Shown here one piece after another: positions 19,346-27,372 of a stretch of DNA of 64,000 nucleotides. Source of the DNA: Hyphomicrobiales bacterium (GTDB lineage Bacteria; Pseudomonadota; Alphaproteobacteria; Rhizobiales; Rhizobiaceae); contig UCIT01000008.1 of NCBI GenBank assembly GCA_900472625.1, forward strand, positions 62,001-126,000, in the 5' to 3' direction. Below the pieces are notes generated by a model. That model was not told where the DNA came from and searched no databases. It saw only the letters and a program-made list of their open reading frames with translations. Positions within the stretch are counted from its first letter, which is position 1, and every line of letters begins with the position of its first letter. Position numbers and translations under genes: made by a program.

Positions 19346-20176
19346 TTAACCTATACAAGCAACAGATCGCAGTTCATCGGCCGTGGCCGTTGGGAAGCCG
19401 AAAAATTCGAGATAAGCCGGGATCTGCTCGAACAGCATGTCGGTGCCCACCTGGAAGTCACAGCCGCGTGCCCGGGCCGCCGCGAGAAATGGCGTGATCT
19501 CCTGCTTCAGGACTACCTCGCCCACGAACGTGGAGGAAGAGAGCCGCGACATGTCTATCGGCAGTGGATCATCGCTCTTCATGCCGAGCGGTGTCGCATT
19601 TACAACGATGTCAAACCCTTCAGGCTCGCGTGAGCCAGCCGTCACCTCCACATCGGGATAATACTGGCGAAGCCGCTCCGCCAGCCCGCTCATGACAGCC
19701 GTGTTCGCATCGAAAACCGCGATCCTTCGAACGTCGGCAGCAGCAAGGGATGCCGCGATCGCCGAACCGACGCCGCCGGAGCCGACGACGAGCACATCGG
19801 CGCCGGCCACGCGCCGGCCCTTGCGAAGCACACCGCGCACAAACCCCTCCCCATCGAACATGTCGCCAATCAGCCGGCGATGTTCGTCCAGCCGAATGGC
19901 ATTGCAGGCGCCAGCGACCTGGGCACGCGTCGACAGTTCGTCGAGCAGATCCATCGTGGCGACCTTGTGCGGCATGGTGATCAATGCGCCGTGGATATTC
20001 GAGAGGCGGAAGACGAGCCTGAGGAAATCCGGAAAGTCCTCCGCCCGGCAGCCCATGGGCACGACCACTGCGTCGATGCCGTGCTTTTCGAAATAGGGGT
20101 TGTAGATCAGCGGCGACTTGAAGGTCTCCGTCGGATAGCCCAGATGGGCGATGATTCTGGTGGTGCCGGAAATCAT
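19346..20176 (-). CDS. Shikimate/quinate dehydrogenase-family protein
   Basis: The 276-residue protein has the AroE fold: N-terminal substrate domain with the catalytic Lys in MPHK, NAIRL, the Asp in GDMFDGEGF, and the Rossmann loop VVGSGGVGSAIA. AroE reduces 3-dehydroshikimate; related catabolic enzymes oxidise quinate or shikimate with NAD. The first substrate motif reads GYPTETFKSP where AroE has GxPxxHSxSP, so one of the two serines that hold the acid group is replaced by Phe. It is the last gene of the importer/dehydroquinase unit, 11 bp after the ATPase gene, so a catabolic quinate or shikimate dehydrogenase is more likely than a biosynthetic AroE. Confidence 0.82.
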   Translation of the reverse strand: MISGTTRIIAHLGYPTETFKSPLIYNPYFEKHGIDAVVVPMGCRAEDFPDFLRLVFRLSNIHGALITMPHKVATMDLLDELSTRAQVAGACNAIRLDEHRRLIGDMFDGEGFVRGVLRKGRRVAGADVLVVGSGGVGSAIAASLAAADVRRIAVFDANTAVMSGLAERLRQYYPDVEVTAGSREPEGFDIVVNATPLGMKSDDPLPIDMSRLSSSTFVGEVVLKQEITPFLAAARARGCDFQVGTDMLFEQIPAYLEFFGFPTATADELRSVACIG

Positions 20177-20187
20177 GCAGAGAGCTT

Positions 20188-20952
20188 TCAGTGACGCAAA
20201 ATTTCACCGAGGAACTTGCGTGTACGCTCATGCCTTGGATTGCTGAAGAAAGTGGCGGGCGGCGCCTCTTCGACGATGGCGCCGCTTGCCATGAAGATGA
20301 CGCGATCGGCTACCTGGCGGGCAAAGCCCATCTCGTGGGTGACGCAGATCATCGTCATTCCCTCCTCCGCGAGGCCGATCATCGTATCGAGGACTTCCTT
20401 GACCATTTCCGGATCGAGCGCCGATGTCGGCTCGTCGAACAGCATCACCTTCGGCCGCATGCAAAGAGCGCGCGCGATCGCCACCCGCTGCTGCTGGCCG
20501 CCTGAAAGCTGCGCCGGATATTTCTCGGCCTGCTCGAGGATCTTCACGCGGTCGAGCAGGCTCCGCGCGCGATCCTCCGCTTGCGCCTTGCCGAGGCCAA
20601 GCGCGCGTATAGGTGCAAGCATGCAGTTCTGCAGCACGGTCAGATGCGGAAAGAGATTGAACTGCTGAAAAACCATGCCGACATCACGCCTGATGGCGTC
20701 GATATCCCTGGAGCGATGTCCGAGTAGCGTATCACCGACGCGGATTTCCCCCTTCTCGTAACTCTCGAGGTGGTTGATGCAGCGGATCAGCGTGGACTTC
20801 CCGCTGCCCGAGGGGCCGCAGAGTACGATCCGCTCGCCTTGGCGGACATCCATGTTGATGTCGTGCAATGCCTGGAAGGCGCCATACCATTTCTCGACCC
20901 GCTGCAGGCGGATCATCGGGTCAGTGGTAGTCGTCGTCGACACATTGGTCAT
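20188..20952 (-). CDS. ABC importer ATPase, polar amino acid (GlnQ) type
   Basis: The 254-residue protein shows Walker [12 protein letters not shown]-loop FQQFNLFPH, signature LSGGQQQR, Walker [10 protein letters not shown] and switch His VTHEMGF. Start ATG follows TGGAGAACTG. It would power the two permeases encoded just upstream (30 bp and 9 bp gaps). GlnQ-type importers usually carry amino acids; the flanking dehydroquinase, AroE-like and dehydroshikimate dehydratase genes suggest here a cyclohexane carboxylic acid such as quinate or shikimate. That substrate assignment is inference. Confidence 0.9.
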   Translation of the reverse strand: MTNVSTTTTTDPMIRLQRVEKWYGAFQALHDINMDVRQGERIVLCGPSGSGKSTLIRCINHLESYEKGEIRVGDTLLGHRSRDIDAIRRDVGMVFQQFNLFPHLTVLQNCMLAPIRALGLGKAQAEDRARSLLDRVKILEQAEKYPAQLSGGQQQRVAIARALCMRPKVMLFDEPTSALDPEMVKEVLDTMIGLAEEGMTMICVTHEMGFARQVADRVIFMASGAIVEEAPPATFFSNPRHERTRKFLGEILRH

Positions 20953-20982
20953 GGTTCAGTTCTCCAGGACGCGCAGGCGTAC

Positions 20983-21624
20983 TCAGCGCGCCGACATCGC
21001 AAAGCGCCGCTCGAGGCGGGCACCGAGGATCGTCAGTGGGCAGCACATGATGAAATAGAGGATGCCGACGATGCCGAAGACCGTCAGCGGTTCGAAGATC
21101 TGGTTGGAGATGATGTTGCCGGCGCGCGTTAGCTCGGTGAAGCCGACGATGGCTGCGAGCGACGTTCCCTTGATCAGCTGCACCAGGAAGCCAACCGTCG
21201 CAGGCAGCGATATGCGGATTGCCTGGGGCAGGATCACGTCCTTCATGCGCGAAACATATTTGATGCTGAGCGCCTTGGCCGCTTCGGTCTGGCCGCGCGG
21301 TACGGCCTCGATCGAGCCGCGCCAGATTTCACCAAGATATGCGCTGGCATGCAACGTGAGCCCGATGGCGACCGCGATCCACGCATCGAGTTTTAGGCCC
21401 ACCAGCGCCAGCCCGTAATAGACGACAAAGAGCTGCATCAGGAGCGGTGTGCCCTGAAATATGCCGATATAGAAGGCCGTCAACCTTTCTAGAAGCCGCA
21501 GGCCGCAGGTGCGCAGCAGCGCGATGGCGAGCCCGCCGATCGAACCGCAGACAAAGCCGACGACGGACAGGACCACCGTCCATTTGAGGCCGATCAGCAG
21601 AAAGATGAATTCATCGCGACCCAT
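20983..21624 (-). CDS. ABC importer permease, polar amino acid (HisM/GlnP) type
   Basis: This 213-residue protein has about five membrane helices and the EAA-loop region GQTEAAKALSIKYVSRMKDV, which contacts the ATPase. GGAGG lies just upstream of its ATG. It pairs with the second permease of the same type encoded 9 bp upstream. The segment FYIGIFQGTPLLMQLFVVYY (canonical RGTPLLVQL) is typical of the HisMQ family. Confidence 0.9.
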   Translation of the reverse strand: MGRDEFIFLLIGLKWTVVLSVVGFVCGSIGGLAIALLRTCGLRLLERLTAFYIGIFQGTPLLMQLFVVYYGLALVGLKLDAWIAVAIGLTLHASAYLGEIWRGSIEAVPRGQTEAAKALSIKYVSRMKDVILPQAIRISLPATVGFLVQLIKGTSLAAIVGFTELTRAGNIISNQIFEPLTVFGIVGILYFIMCCPLTILGARLERRFAMSAR

Positions 21625-21633
21625 GGGATCCTC

Positions 21634-22302
21634 CTACTTGACCGGGTAGTTAAAGTAGCTCGACGAAAAGAGCCCGAAGAGGCGCATCATCACCCAGGAG
21701 ATCACGAGATAGAAAACCGTCACCGTGAAGTAGACCTCGAAGCTCCGGAAGCTTTCCGACTCGATCAGCTGCGAAACAGATGTCAGCTCGTAGGCCGAGA
21801 TCGCCGAAGCGATACTGGTCGACAGCGTCAGAAGCACGAACTGGCTGGTCAGCGAGGGGTAGATCGCCCTCAGCGCCGGCTTTAGCACGATGAAACGGAA
21901 AACCTGCGCCTTGTGCAGGCCAAGCGCCAGGCCAGCCTCTTTCTGGCCCGCCGGAATAGACTGCACCCCGCCGCGAATGATCTCGATCGCGTAGGCGCCG
22001 CCATTGATGCCAAGCGCGATAATCGCCGTCGGCGTCGGATCGAGCCTGATACCGGCGAGCGGCAGGGCGAAAAAGATGAAGAATATCTGCACCAGGAACG
22101 GCGTGTTGCGGATAATCTCGACGAAGCCGATCACCAACCAGCGCAGCGGCTTGATGGGGGAATCGCGCAACATGACGCCGCCTATGCCGATGAGGATCGC
22201 AAGCAGCATGCCAGAGATCGCCAGCAGAAATGTACCGAGACAGCCGAGCAGCAGGCTCGGTAACCCATCGATAACAGGCGTGAAATCCAGTTGGTAGTTC
22301 AT
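21634..22302 (-). CDS. ABC importer permease, polar amino acid (HisQ/GlnP) type
   Basis: The 222-residue protein has about five membrane helices, the family segment VEIIRNTPFLVQIFFIFFAL and the EAA-type loop GQKEAGLALGLHKAQVFRFI. GAGG precedes the start. It is encoded between aroQ and the second permease gene on the minus strand, so importer and enzyme genes are interleaved, which supports a shared substrate route. Confidence 0.9.
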   Translation of the reverse strand: MNYQLDFTPVIDGLPSLLLGCLGTFLLAISGMLLAILIGIGGVMLRDSPIKPLRWLVIGFVEIIRNTPFLVQIFFIFFALPLAGIRLDPTPTAIIALGINGGAYAIEIIRGGVQSIPAGQKEAGLALGLHKAQVFRFIVLKPALRAIYPSLTSQFVLLTLSTSIASAISAYELTSVSQLIESESFRSFEVYFTVTVFYLVISWVMMRLFGLFSSSYFNYPVK

Positions 22303-22330
22303 ATCCTCGTCTCTGCTCTTTCCTGTCCGG

Positions 22331-22777
22331 TCAGCGGTCGCGTGCGACCAGCTGCGTCATGGCCTGGATCGCGAGCTCGTATCCATCCGCGCCGAAGCCG
22401 ATCATGATCGCCGTCGCGATCCGCGAGATCAGGGAATTATGGTAGATGCTTTCGCGGGCATGCACATTGGAGATATGCAGCTCGATCTTCGGTGGATCGA
22501 AAGTCTTCAGAGCATCGAGAAGTGCGATCGACGTGAAGGTAAAGGCCGCCGGGTTGATGATGATTCCGCAGGCCTTCTCGCGCGCCTCATGAACGCTTTC
22601 TATGAGCGCACCCTCGAAATTCGTCTGGCGAAAATCCACCTCGAAGCCGAGGTCGCGCGCCTTGGCCGTGCAGCGTTGCCCGATCTCAGCGAGCGTCGTC
22701 GAACCGTAGATGTGCGGCTCCCGCTGGCCGAGAAGATTGAGGTTCGGCCCATTGAGTACAAAGATCGTCTTGCTCAT
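22331..22777 (-). CDS. aroQ: Type II 3-dehydroquinate dehydratase with altered active-site motif
   Basis: The 148-residue protein is a type II dehydroquinase, which interconverts 3-dehydroquinate and 3-dehydroshikimate. It has VLNGPNLNLLGQREPHIYG with the catalytic Tyr, Arg and Asn in DFRQTNFEG, and ELHISNVHARE with the second His. The normally invariant NPxAYTHTS motif reads NPAAFTFTS, so the substrate-binding His is Phe and the Tyr before it is also Phe. ATG 22777 is used because GGGAG is five bases upstream. Its position between the binding-protein and permease genes indicates catabolic use, like QuiB, rather than aromatic amino-acid synthesis. Confidence 0.87.
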   Translation of the reverse strand: MSKTIFVLNGPNLNLLGQREPHIYGSTTLAEIGQRCTAKARDLGFEVDFRQTNFEGALIESVHEAREKACGIIINPAAFTFTSIALLDALKTFDPPKIELHISNVHARESIYHNSLISRIATAIMIGFGADGYELAIQAMTQLVARDR

Positions 22778-22818
22778 CATCGCTCCCGCATTCACTACAA
22801 GACATTGATCGCCGCGGC

Positions 22819-22852
22819 AAAACGGCGGCGGCCGTTTGCGAGACGCCGCCGT
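22819..22852 (-). terminator. Hairpin downstream of the binding-protein gene
   Basis: On the minus strand ACGGCGGCG and CGCCGCCGT (22844-22852 and 22822-22830) form a perfect 9-bp stem followed by TTT. It sits between the binding-protein gene and aroQ and probably limits read-through so that the binding protein is made in excess. Confidence 0.55.
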
Positions 22853-22876
22853 CGCACCGCCCTGTCAGTGAAGGGC

Positions 22877-23707
22877 TTACTTTGCCGCGAAGGGAATGCC
22901 CTCGAGGTTTGCTGGGAACTCGGGAACGGGAACCTTCATCCACTTGTCGTAGATTTTCTTCAGCTCGCCATTTCCCTTGATCTTGTCGATGAAGGTATTG
23001 ATCGAGGCATTGAGCTCCTTCTCGCCGAGGCGTGTGCAGGCGCCGTTGTAGAGCTTCTGGAACTGAAGCTTGTTCTCGAACTCGCCGGGACGCGCCTTCT
23101 CGACGCGGTCCATGTAGAAGATATTGCCGCCAAGCGCCTCGGCCTGCCCCGATACAAGCGCCTGGACGCTGGCAGCGTCGCCATCGAAGCGGCGAATGGT
23201 GGCCGAAGCCGGAGCATTCTTGGTAACCTGCGTGTCTTGCGCGGCGCCTTTCGCCACGGAAATGGTCATATTGGCCATGTCGTCATTCGTCTTGATCGAC
23301 TTGTTCTTCGGGCCGATCAGGACGATGGCATTCGCATTGTAAGGCTGACTGAACTGAACCGCCTTGGCGCGGTCGGGCAACATCGCCATTGTTGCGAACA
23401 GAACGTCGACGCGACCCGACGTCAGCGCGGGAATGCGGTTGTTGACTTCAAGCGGCACGAACTCGACCTCAACGCCAAGTTCCTTGGCGTAAAGCGCGCC
23501 CATGTCTGCATCGAAGCCGTCCTGCTTGCCGGCGCTGGTAACGAAGCCCCATGGCGGATTGTCGCCCTGGATGCCAACGATCAGCTTGCCGCGGGCCTTG
23601 ATTTCTTCCGGGGTGACGGCGGCGGCCGGCTGGGCCAGCGCAATGCCGGTGAGCAGTGCGGCCGCGCCAAGCATGGCGTTGCGACGTGACAACATGGATT
23701 TCAACAT
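22877..23707 (-). CDS. ABC importer substrate-binding protein, family 3
   Basis: This 276-residue precursor has a signal peptide with a twin-arginine-like SRRNAM start and hydrophobic stretch AALLTGIALAQPAAA. The mature domain follows the family-3 pattern, with LIVGIQGDNPPWGF and DGFDADMGALYAKELG. The ATG at 23707 follows GAGGAGG. Family-3 proteins usually bind amino acids with an Arg-carboxylate clasp; the Arg in MLPDRAKAVQFSQP and Asp in RFDGDAASVQAL are at the usual positions, so the ligand carries a carboxylate. With aroQ and quiC beside it, quinate, shikimate or dehydroshikimate is the best guess. Confidence 0.88.
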   Translation of the reverse strand: MLKSMLSRRNAMLGAAALLTGIALAQPAAAVTPEEIKARGKLIVGIQGDNPPWGFVTSAGKQDGFDADMGALYAKELGVEVEFVPLEVNNRIPALTSGRVDVLFATMAMLPDRAKAVQFSQPYNANAIVLIGPKNKSIKTNDDMANMTISVAKGAAQDTQVTKNAPASATIRRFDGDAASVQALVSGQAEALGGNIFYMDRVEKARPGEFENKLQFQKLYNGACTRLGEKELNASINTFIDKIKGNGELKKIYDKWMKVPVPEFPANLEGIPFAAK

Positions 23708-23802
23708 TTTTTCCTCCTCCTCAATGGTCGTTGCGACCGCACAGCCGTCCTTCTCCTCCGACCGTGAGGCCAAAACTGCCTGAGGCGAGCCGATAAATCA
23801 AC

Positions 23803-23822
23803 ATAGTTTTTTTAAATCGTAT
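23803..23822. promoter_or_regulatory. AT-rich pseudo-palindrome in the quiC / importer divergent promoter
   Basis: The sequence ATAGTTTTTTTAAATCGTAT lies in the gap between the divergent binding-protein and dehydroshikimate dehydratase genes. It resembles the perfect palindrome at 26527-26543 between the two GntR genes, sharing the TTTWAAATCRTAY half. It is a candidate operator for one or both GntR proteins. Confidence 0.4.
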
Positions 23823-23913
23823 GAGACTTCTATTTTCAAACGTCGAATTGCACTTCTCAGGACATTCGTCATAATGATTGTCACGGTGATATCAGCCAGG
23901 GAGGACGAGCGAG

Positions 23914-25809
23914 ATGAGGACCTCGATAGCGACGGTTTCGATCAGCGGCGAGCTGCCGGAGAAGCTTGAAGCGATCGCGCGGGCAGGTTTCGACGGCGTG
24001 GAGATTTTCGAGAACGACTTCCTGGCCTTTGACGGAAGCCCCTCGGATGTCGGCAGGATGGCCAGTGATCTTGGACTGAAGATCACGCTGTTCCAGCCGT
24101 TCCGTGATTTCGAGGGTATGCCGGAGCCGTTGCGCAGCCGCACCTTCGACCGCGCCGAGCGAAAGTTCGATATCATGCAGCAGCTCGGTACGGACCTCGT
24201 TCTGGTCTGCTCGAACGTCTCTTCAGCCTCGCTCGGCGGCATCGACCGCGCCGCCGCCGACTTTCGCGAACTGGGCGAACGCGCCGCAGCGCGCGGATTG
24301 CGCGTCGGCTACGAGGCACTGGCATGGGGCCGCCACATCAACGACCATCGCGATGCCTGGGAAATCGTGCGCCGCGCCGACCACGACAATATCGGCCTGG
24401 TGCTGGACAGCTTTCACAGCCTTTCACGCAAGATCGACATCAATTCCATCCGCTCCATTCCGAAGGAAAAGATCTTCATCGTCCAACTCGCTGATGCGCC
24501 GCAGATCGACATGGACCTGCTTTACTGGTCACGGCACTTCCGCAACATGCCTGGTGAAGGCGACCTGCCGGTGACGGCGTTTACATCGGCCATCGCCGCG
24601 ACCGGCTATGACGGCTACTATTCCCTGGAGATATTCAACGACCAGTTCCGTGGCGGCCTGACGCGCGAAATTGCGGCTGACGGCCACCGTTCGCTGATCT
24701 ACCTGGGCGATCAGGTACGTCGCAGCCTCGGCGGCGACAACCCGATCGGAAAACCCATGCCGCCACGGGCCACGGTAAAGGGCGTGGGCTTCGTCGAGTT
24801 CACCGCCGATGACGGCGATGCGGCCGAACTGATCGGCATCCTCGAGGTGTTGGGATTCAGAAAGACGGCCAAACATCGCAGCAAGGAGGTCAGCCTTTAC
24901 GAACAGGGCGACATCCGCATTCTCGTCAATATCGACGAGGCCGGTTTCGCCAATGCGGCTTACGCCGTCCACGGCACGCTCGCCTATGCCTTCGCGCTTG
25001 TCGTGGACGATGCCTGGGAGGCCCATCAGCGCGCGGTCGCGCTTGACGCCGAACCATTCGCACAGCAGGTTTCCGAAGGGGAACTCGAGTTGCCTGCAAT
25101 CCGCGGCGTCGGCGGCGGCATTGTCTACCTGATCGACGAGACATCGCCGCTCGGACGCTTCGCGGAGGTCGATTTCATTCGGGTCGATGGACAGGGAGCG
25201 CCCCCCGATGCGGGATTGCTCGCTATCGACCACATCGCGCAGACAGTCTCCTATGACGAGATGCTGACCTGGCTGCTCTTCTACACGTCGATCTTCGCGA
25301 CTGAGAAGACACCGATGGTCGACATCATCGACCCTGGCGGCGTCGTGCGCAGCCAAGTGGTCGAGAACAAGGAGGGATCGCTGCGGATCACGCTTAACGG
25401 CGCGGAAAACAGGCGGACGCTGGCCGGGCATTTCATCGCGGAAAAATTCGGTTCGGGCATCCAGCACCTCGCCTTCAGCACCAACGATATCTTCGCCACG
25501 GCCGAGGCGTTGCGAAAGGCCGGCTTCAAGTCGCTGCACATTTCACCGAACTACTATGGGGATGTTGAGGCCCGTTTCGGGCTGGATCCCGATCTCACCG
25601 AGCGGCTGAGGCAACACAATATTCTCTACGACCGCGATGAGCTCGGCGAGTATTTTCAGCTCTATAGCGGCACGTACGGTGAAGGCTTCTTCTTCGAGAT
25701 CGTCGAGCGGAAGGGTTATCGAGGCTACGGCGCGGCCAATGCTATCTTCCGCATCGCGGCACTGAAAAAGCAGATGCGTCCCGAGGGCCTGCCGCGCGAT
25801 GGCGGCTGA
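23914..25809 (+). CDS. quiC: 3-dehydroshikimate dehydratase fused to an HPPD-like domain (QuiC type)
   Basis: The 631-residue protein joins two domains. Residues 1-285 form a sugar-phosphate-isomerase-like TIM barrel with metal ligands expected at Glu in VGYEALAWG, Asp in GLVLDSFHS and Glu in YSLEIFND; this part converts 3-dehydroshikimate to protocatechuate. Residues about 290-631 are a 4-hydroxyphenylpyruvate dioxygenase-like vicinal-oxygen-chelate pair with the iron triad pattern His (AIDHIAQT), His (GIQHLAFS) and Glu (FFFEIVER). Length and order match the two-domain QuiC1 of pseudomonads. It is the link between the importer/dehydroquinase unit and the pca genes. The role of the C-terminal domain in this family is not settled. 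Confidence 0.9.
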   Translation: MRTSIATVSISGELPEKLEAIARAGFDGVEIFENDFLAFDGSPSDVGRMASDLGLKITLFQPFRDFEGMPEPLRSRTFDRAERKFDIMQQLGTDLVLVCSNVSSASLGGIDRAAADFRELGERAAARGLRVGYEALAWGRHINDHRDAWEIVRRADHDNIGLVLDSFHSLSRKIDINSIRSIPKEKIFIVQLADAPQIDMDLLYWSRHFRNMPGEGDLPVTAFTSAIAATGYDGYYSLEIFNDQFRGGLTREIAADGHRSLIYLGDQVRRSLGGDNPIGKPMPPRATVKGVGFVEFTADDGDAAELIGILEVLGFRKTAKHRSKEVSLYEQGDIRILVNIDEAGFANAAYAVHGTLAYAFALVVDDAWEAHQRAVALDAEPFAQQVSEGELELPAIRGVGGGIVYLIDETSPLGRFAEVDFIRVDGQGAPPDAGLLAIDHIAQTVSYDEMLTWLLFYTSIFATEKTPMVDIIDPGGVVRSQVVENKEGSLRITLNGAENRRTLAGHFIAEKFGSGIQHLAFSTNDIFATAEALRKAGFKSLHISPNYYGDVEARFGLDPDLTERLRQHNILYDRDELGEYFQLYSGTYGEGFFFEIVERKGYRGYGAANAIFRIAALKKQMRPEGLPRDGG

Positions 25810-25827
25810 GCTTGCCGCCGTCGGCAA

Positions 25828-26502
25828 TCAGGCAACGATGCCGCTCTTCAGTATGTGCCCGACCCCACTATGCACGTGCCGGCGGATCACGGCCTTGGCC
25901 TGCTCCGCATCCCGCCGAAGGGCGAAATCAAACAGCGCCCGGTGATCCTCGACCACCGGCTTGCCACGAAAGCTCTCCGCCAACATGTGATAGCGCAGGA
26001 AACGGTCGAAGACCGAAGACAGCGTCGCCATCAGTGTCACGGAGTTGCAGGCCGAGACGATCGCCTGATGGAACTCCCAGTCATAGCGCACCCAGTCGAT
26101 GGTGCGCGAGGCATCGCCGGCAAGAAGCCGACGTTCCGCTGCCGCCAGCTTGTGATGGGCCGCGACGATGGAGGCTTCCCACTCAAGATCGCCTGCGGCG
26201 AAGGCCAGATCGAGCGCGTGGGTTTCGAGTACGACCCTGAGGTCGGCGAGCTCGAGCAGTTCGCGACGCGACGCCGGGCTGACCTCGAAACCTTTTTGTC
26301 CTTCGGCGACGACGAGATTTTCCGTGGTCAGCCGGCTGAGAATCTCGCGAAGCGGGGAGACGCTGATCGAATAGCGCTCGCGCGCCTGCTCCAGCTTGAT
26401 CTTGGATCCGGACGGCAAAACGCCGGAAATGATATCCTGACGGATCTGCCGAAAGACGACCTCACTGACGGTTTTGGCCGCCTCCCCCGTTCTTCTCAGC
26501 AT
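25828..26502 (-). CDS. GntR-family regulator, FCD subgroup (paralogue 1)
   Basis: The 224-residue protein has a GntR winged helix (FRQIRQDIISGVLPSG to GFEVSP) and an FCD domain with the spaced ligands Asp/His in DWVRYDWEFHQAIVSACN and His in VIRRHVHSG. It is about half identical by eye to the protein encoded divergently from 26692 (both have VAEGQKGF/LAEGQRGF, RYDWEFHQA and AHIEGG/RHVHSG). Its 3' end faces quiC. It probably regulates the quinate/shikimate genes. Confidence 0.87.
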   Translation of the reverse strand: MLRRTGEAAKTVSEVVFRQIRQDIISGVLPSGSKIKLEQARERYSISVSPLREILSRLTTENLVVAEGQKGFEVSPASRRELLELADLRVVLETHALDLAFAAGDLEWEASIVAAHHKLAAAERRLLAGDASRTIDWVRYDWEFHQAIVSACNSVTLMATLSSVFDRFLRYHMLAESFRGKPVVEDHRALFDFALRRDAEQAKAVIRRHVHSGVGHILKSGIVA

Positions 26503-26526
26503 CGCGTTACGCGGACTCCACTCGTC

Positions 26527-26543
26527 ATGATTTTAAAAATCAT
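26527..26543. promoter_or_regulatory. Perfect 17-bp palindrome between the two GntR genes
   Basis: ATGATTTT-A-AAAATCAT reads the same on both strands. It lies 25 bases upstream of the minus-strand GntR gene. Placement and symmetry fit an autoregulatory operator for one of these dimeric regulators. Confidence 0.5.
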
Positions 26544-26562
26544 ACAGCATAATGCCTTTCCT

Positions 26563-26580
26563 ATGTGTTTTTTAAATATG
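26563..26580. promoter_or_regulatory. Second AT-rich imperfect palindrome between the GntR genes
   Basis: ATGTGTTTTTTAAATATG resembles the neighbouring perfect palindrome at 26527-26543 and the site at 23803-23822 in its ATG-T-rich-AAAT core. It could be a weaker operator copy. Confidence 0.35.
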
Positions 26581-26691
26581 GCAGACGATAGGATTTCAGT
26601 GGCTGTGACAATGAGGTAACGTACCGGGAGGTAGCGTGTTGTGACATAACGTGCAGGCCACCCATTCGCATCGAAATAGCAGAGCATCTTG

Positions 26692-27369
26692 ATGTTGCAG
26701 CAGACAATAGACGAGACCATCGCCGAGATCGGCTATCGGCGGATTCGTGCCGACATCATCTTCGGCCGGCTTGCACCTGGACAGAAATTGAAGCTGGATG
26801 CGCTAAAGGAGGCCTACGAGACTTCGATCAGCACGTTGCGTGAAATCTTGAACCGTCTTTCCTCGGAGGGACTGGTGCTTGCGGAGGGCCAGCGGGGGTT
26901 CCAGGTTTGCCCCGTCTCGGTCACCGATCTCAAGGAGATCGCCGCCTTGCGGCTACTCCTGGAGACGCATGCGCTGGGACAGTCCTTTGCACAAGGCGAC
27001 ATGGAGTGGGAGGCGCGCCTCGTATCGGCCCATTACAAGCTTGCCAGCCTCGAGCGGCTGATGGCGACAGGTGACGCCAGCCGGGCTGAGGATTGGAAAC
27101 GATACGACTGGGAATTTCACCAGGCGCTGATTTCGGCCTGTGGCTCCAAGCTTCTGATAGAAACACACTCGGTCGTCTTCGACAAGTATCTGCGCTATCA
27201 GATGGTCGCGCTATCCTACCGAGGCGACGTGGCGGCACGCGAGCATCAGGCGCTTCTCGACGCCGCCCTTGACCGCGATGCCGACGCGGCAAAGAAAATC
27301 CTCGCCGCGCACATCGAAGGCGGTGTCGAGCATGCCTTGGCACGGGGCCTGCTGAAGCAGGACAACTGA
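26692..27369 (+). CDS. GntR-family regulator, FCD subgroup (paralogue 2)
   Basis: This 225-residue protein has the same architecture as the divergent neighbour: winged helix IRADIIFGRLAPGQKLKLD to LAEGQRGFQV, then an FCD domain with DWKRYDWEFHQALIS and ILAAHIEGGVEH. Start ATG 26692; a TTG lies one codon earlier. The divergent pair looks like a duplication, with the two copies perhaps sensing different intermediates. It is convergent with the IclR gene. Confidence 0.87.
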   Translation: MLQQTIDETIAEIGYRRIRADIIFGRLAPGQKLKLDALKEAYETSISTLREILNRLSSEGLVLAEGQRGFQVCPVSVTDLKEIAALRLLLETHALGQSFAQGDMEWEARLVSAHYKLASLERLMATGDASRAEDWKRYDWEFHQALISACGSKLLIETHSVVFDKYLRYQMVALSYRGDVAAREHQALLDAALDRDADAAKKILAAHIEGGVEHALARGLLKQDN

Positions 27370-27372
27370 ACC

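Noticed and set aside
22439..23689. 416-codon frame opposite aroQ and the binding-protein gene
   Set aside because: It spans two real minus-strand genes and their gap, with no motif of its own.
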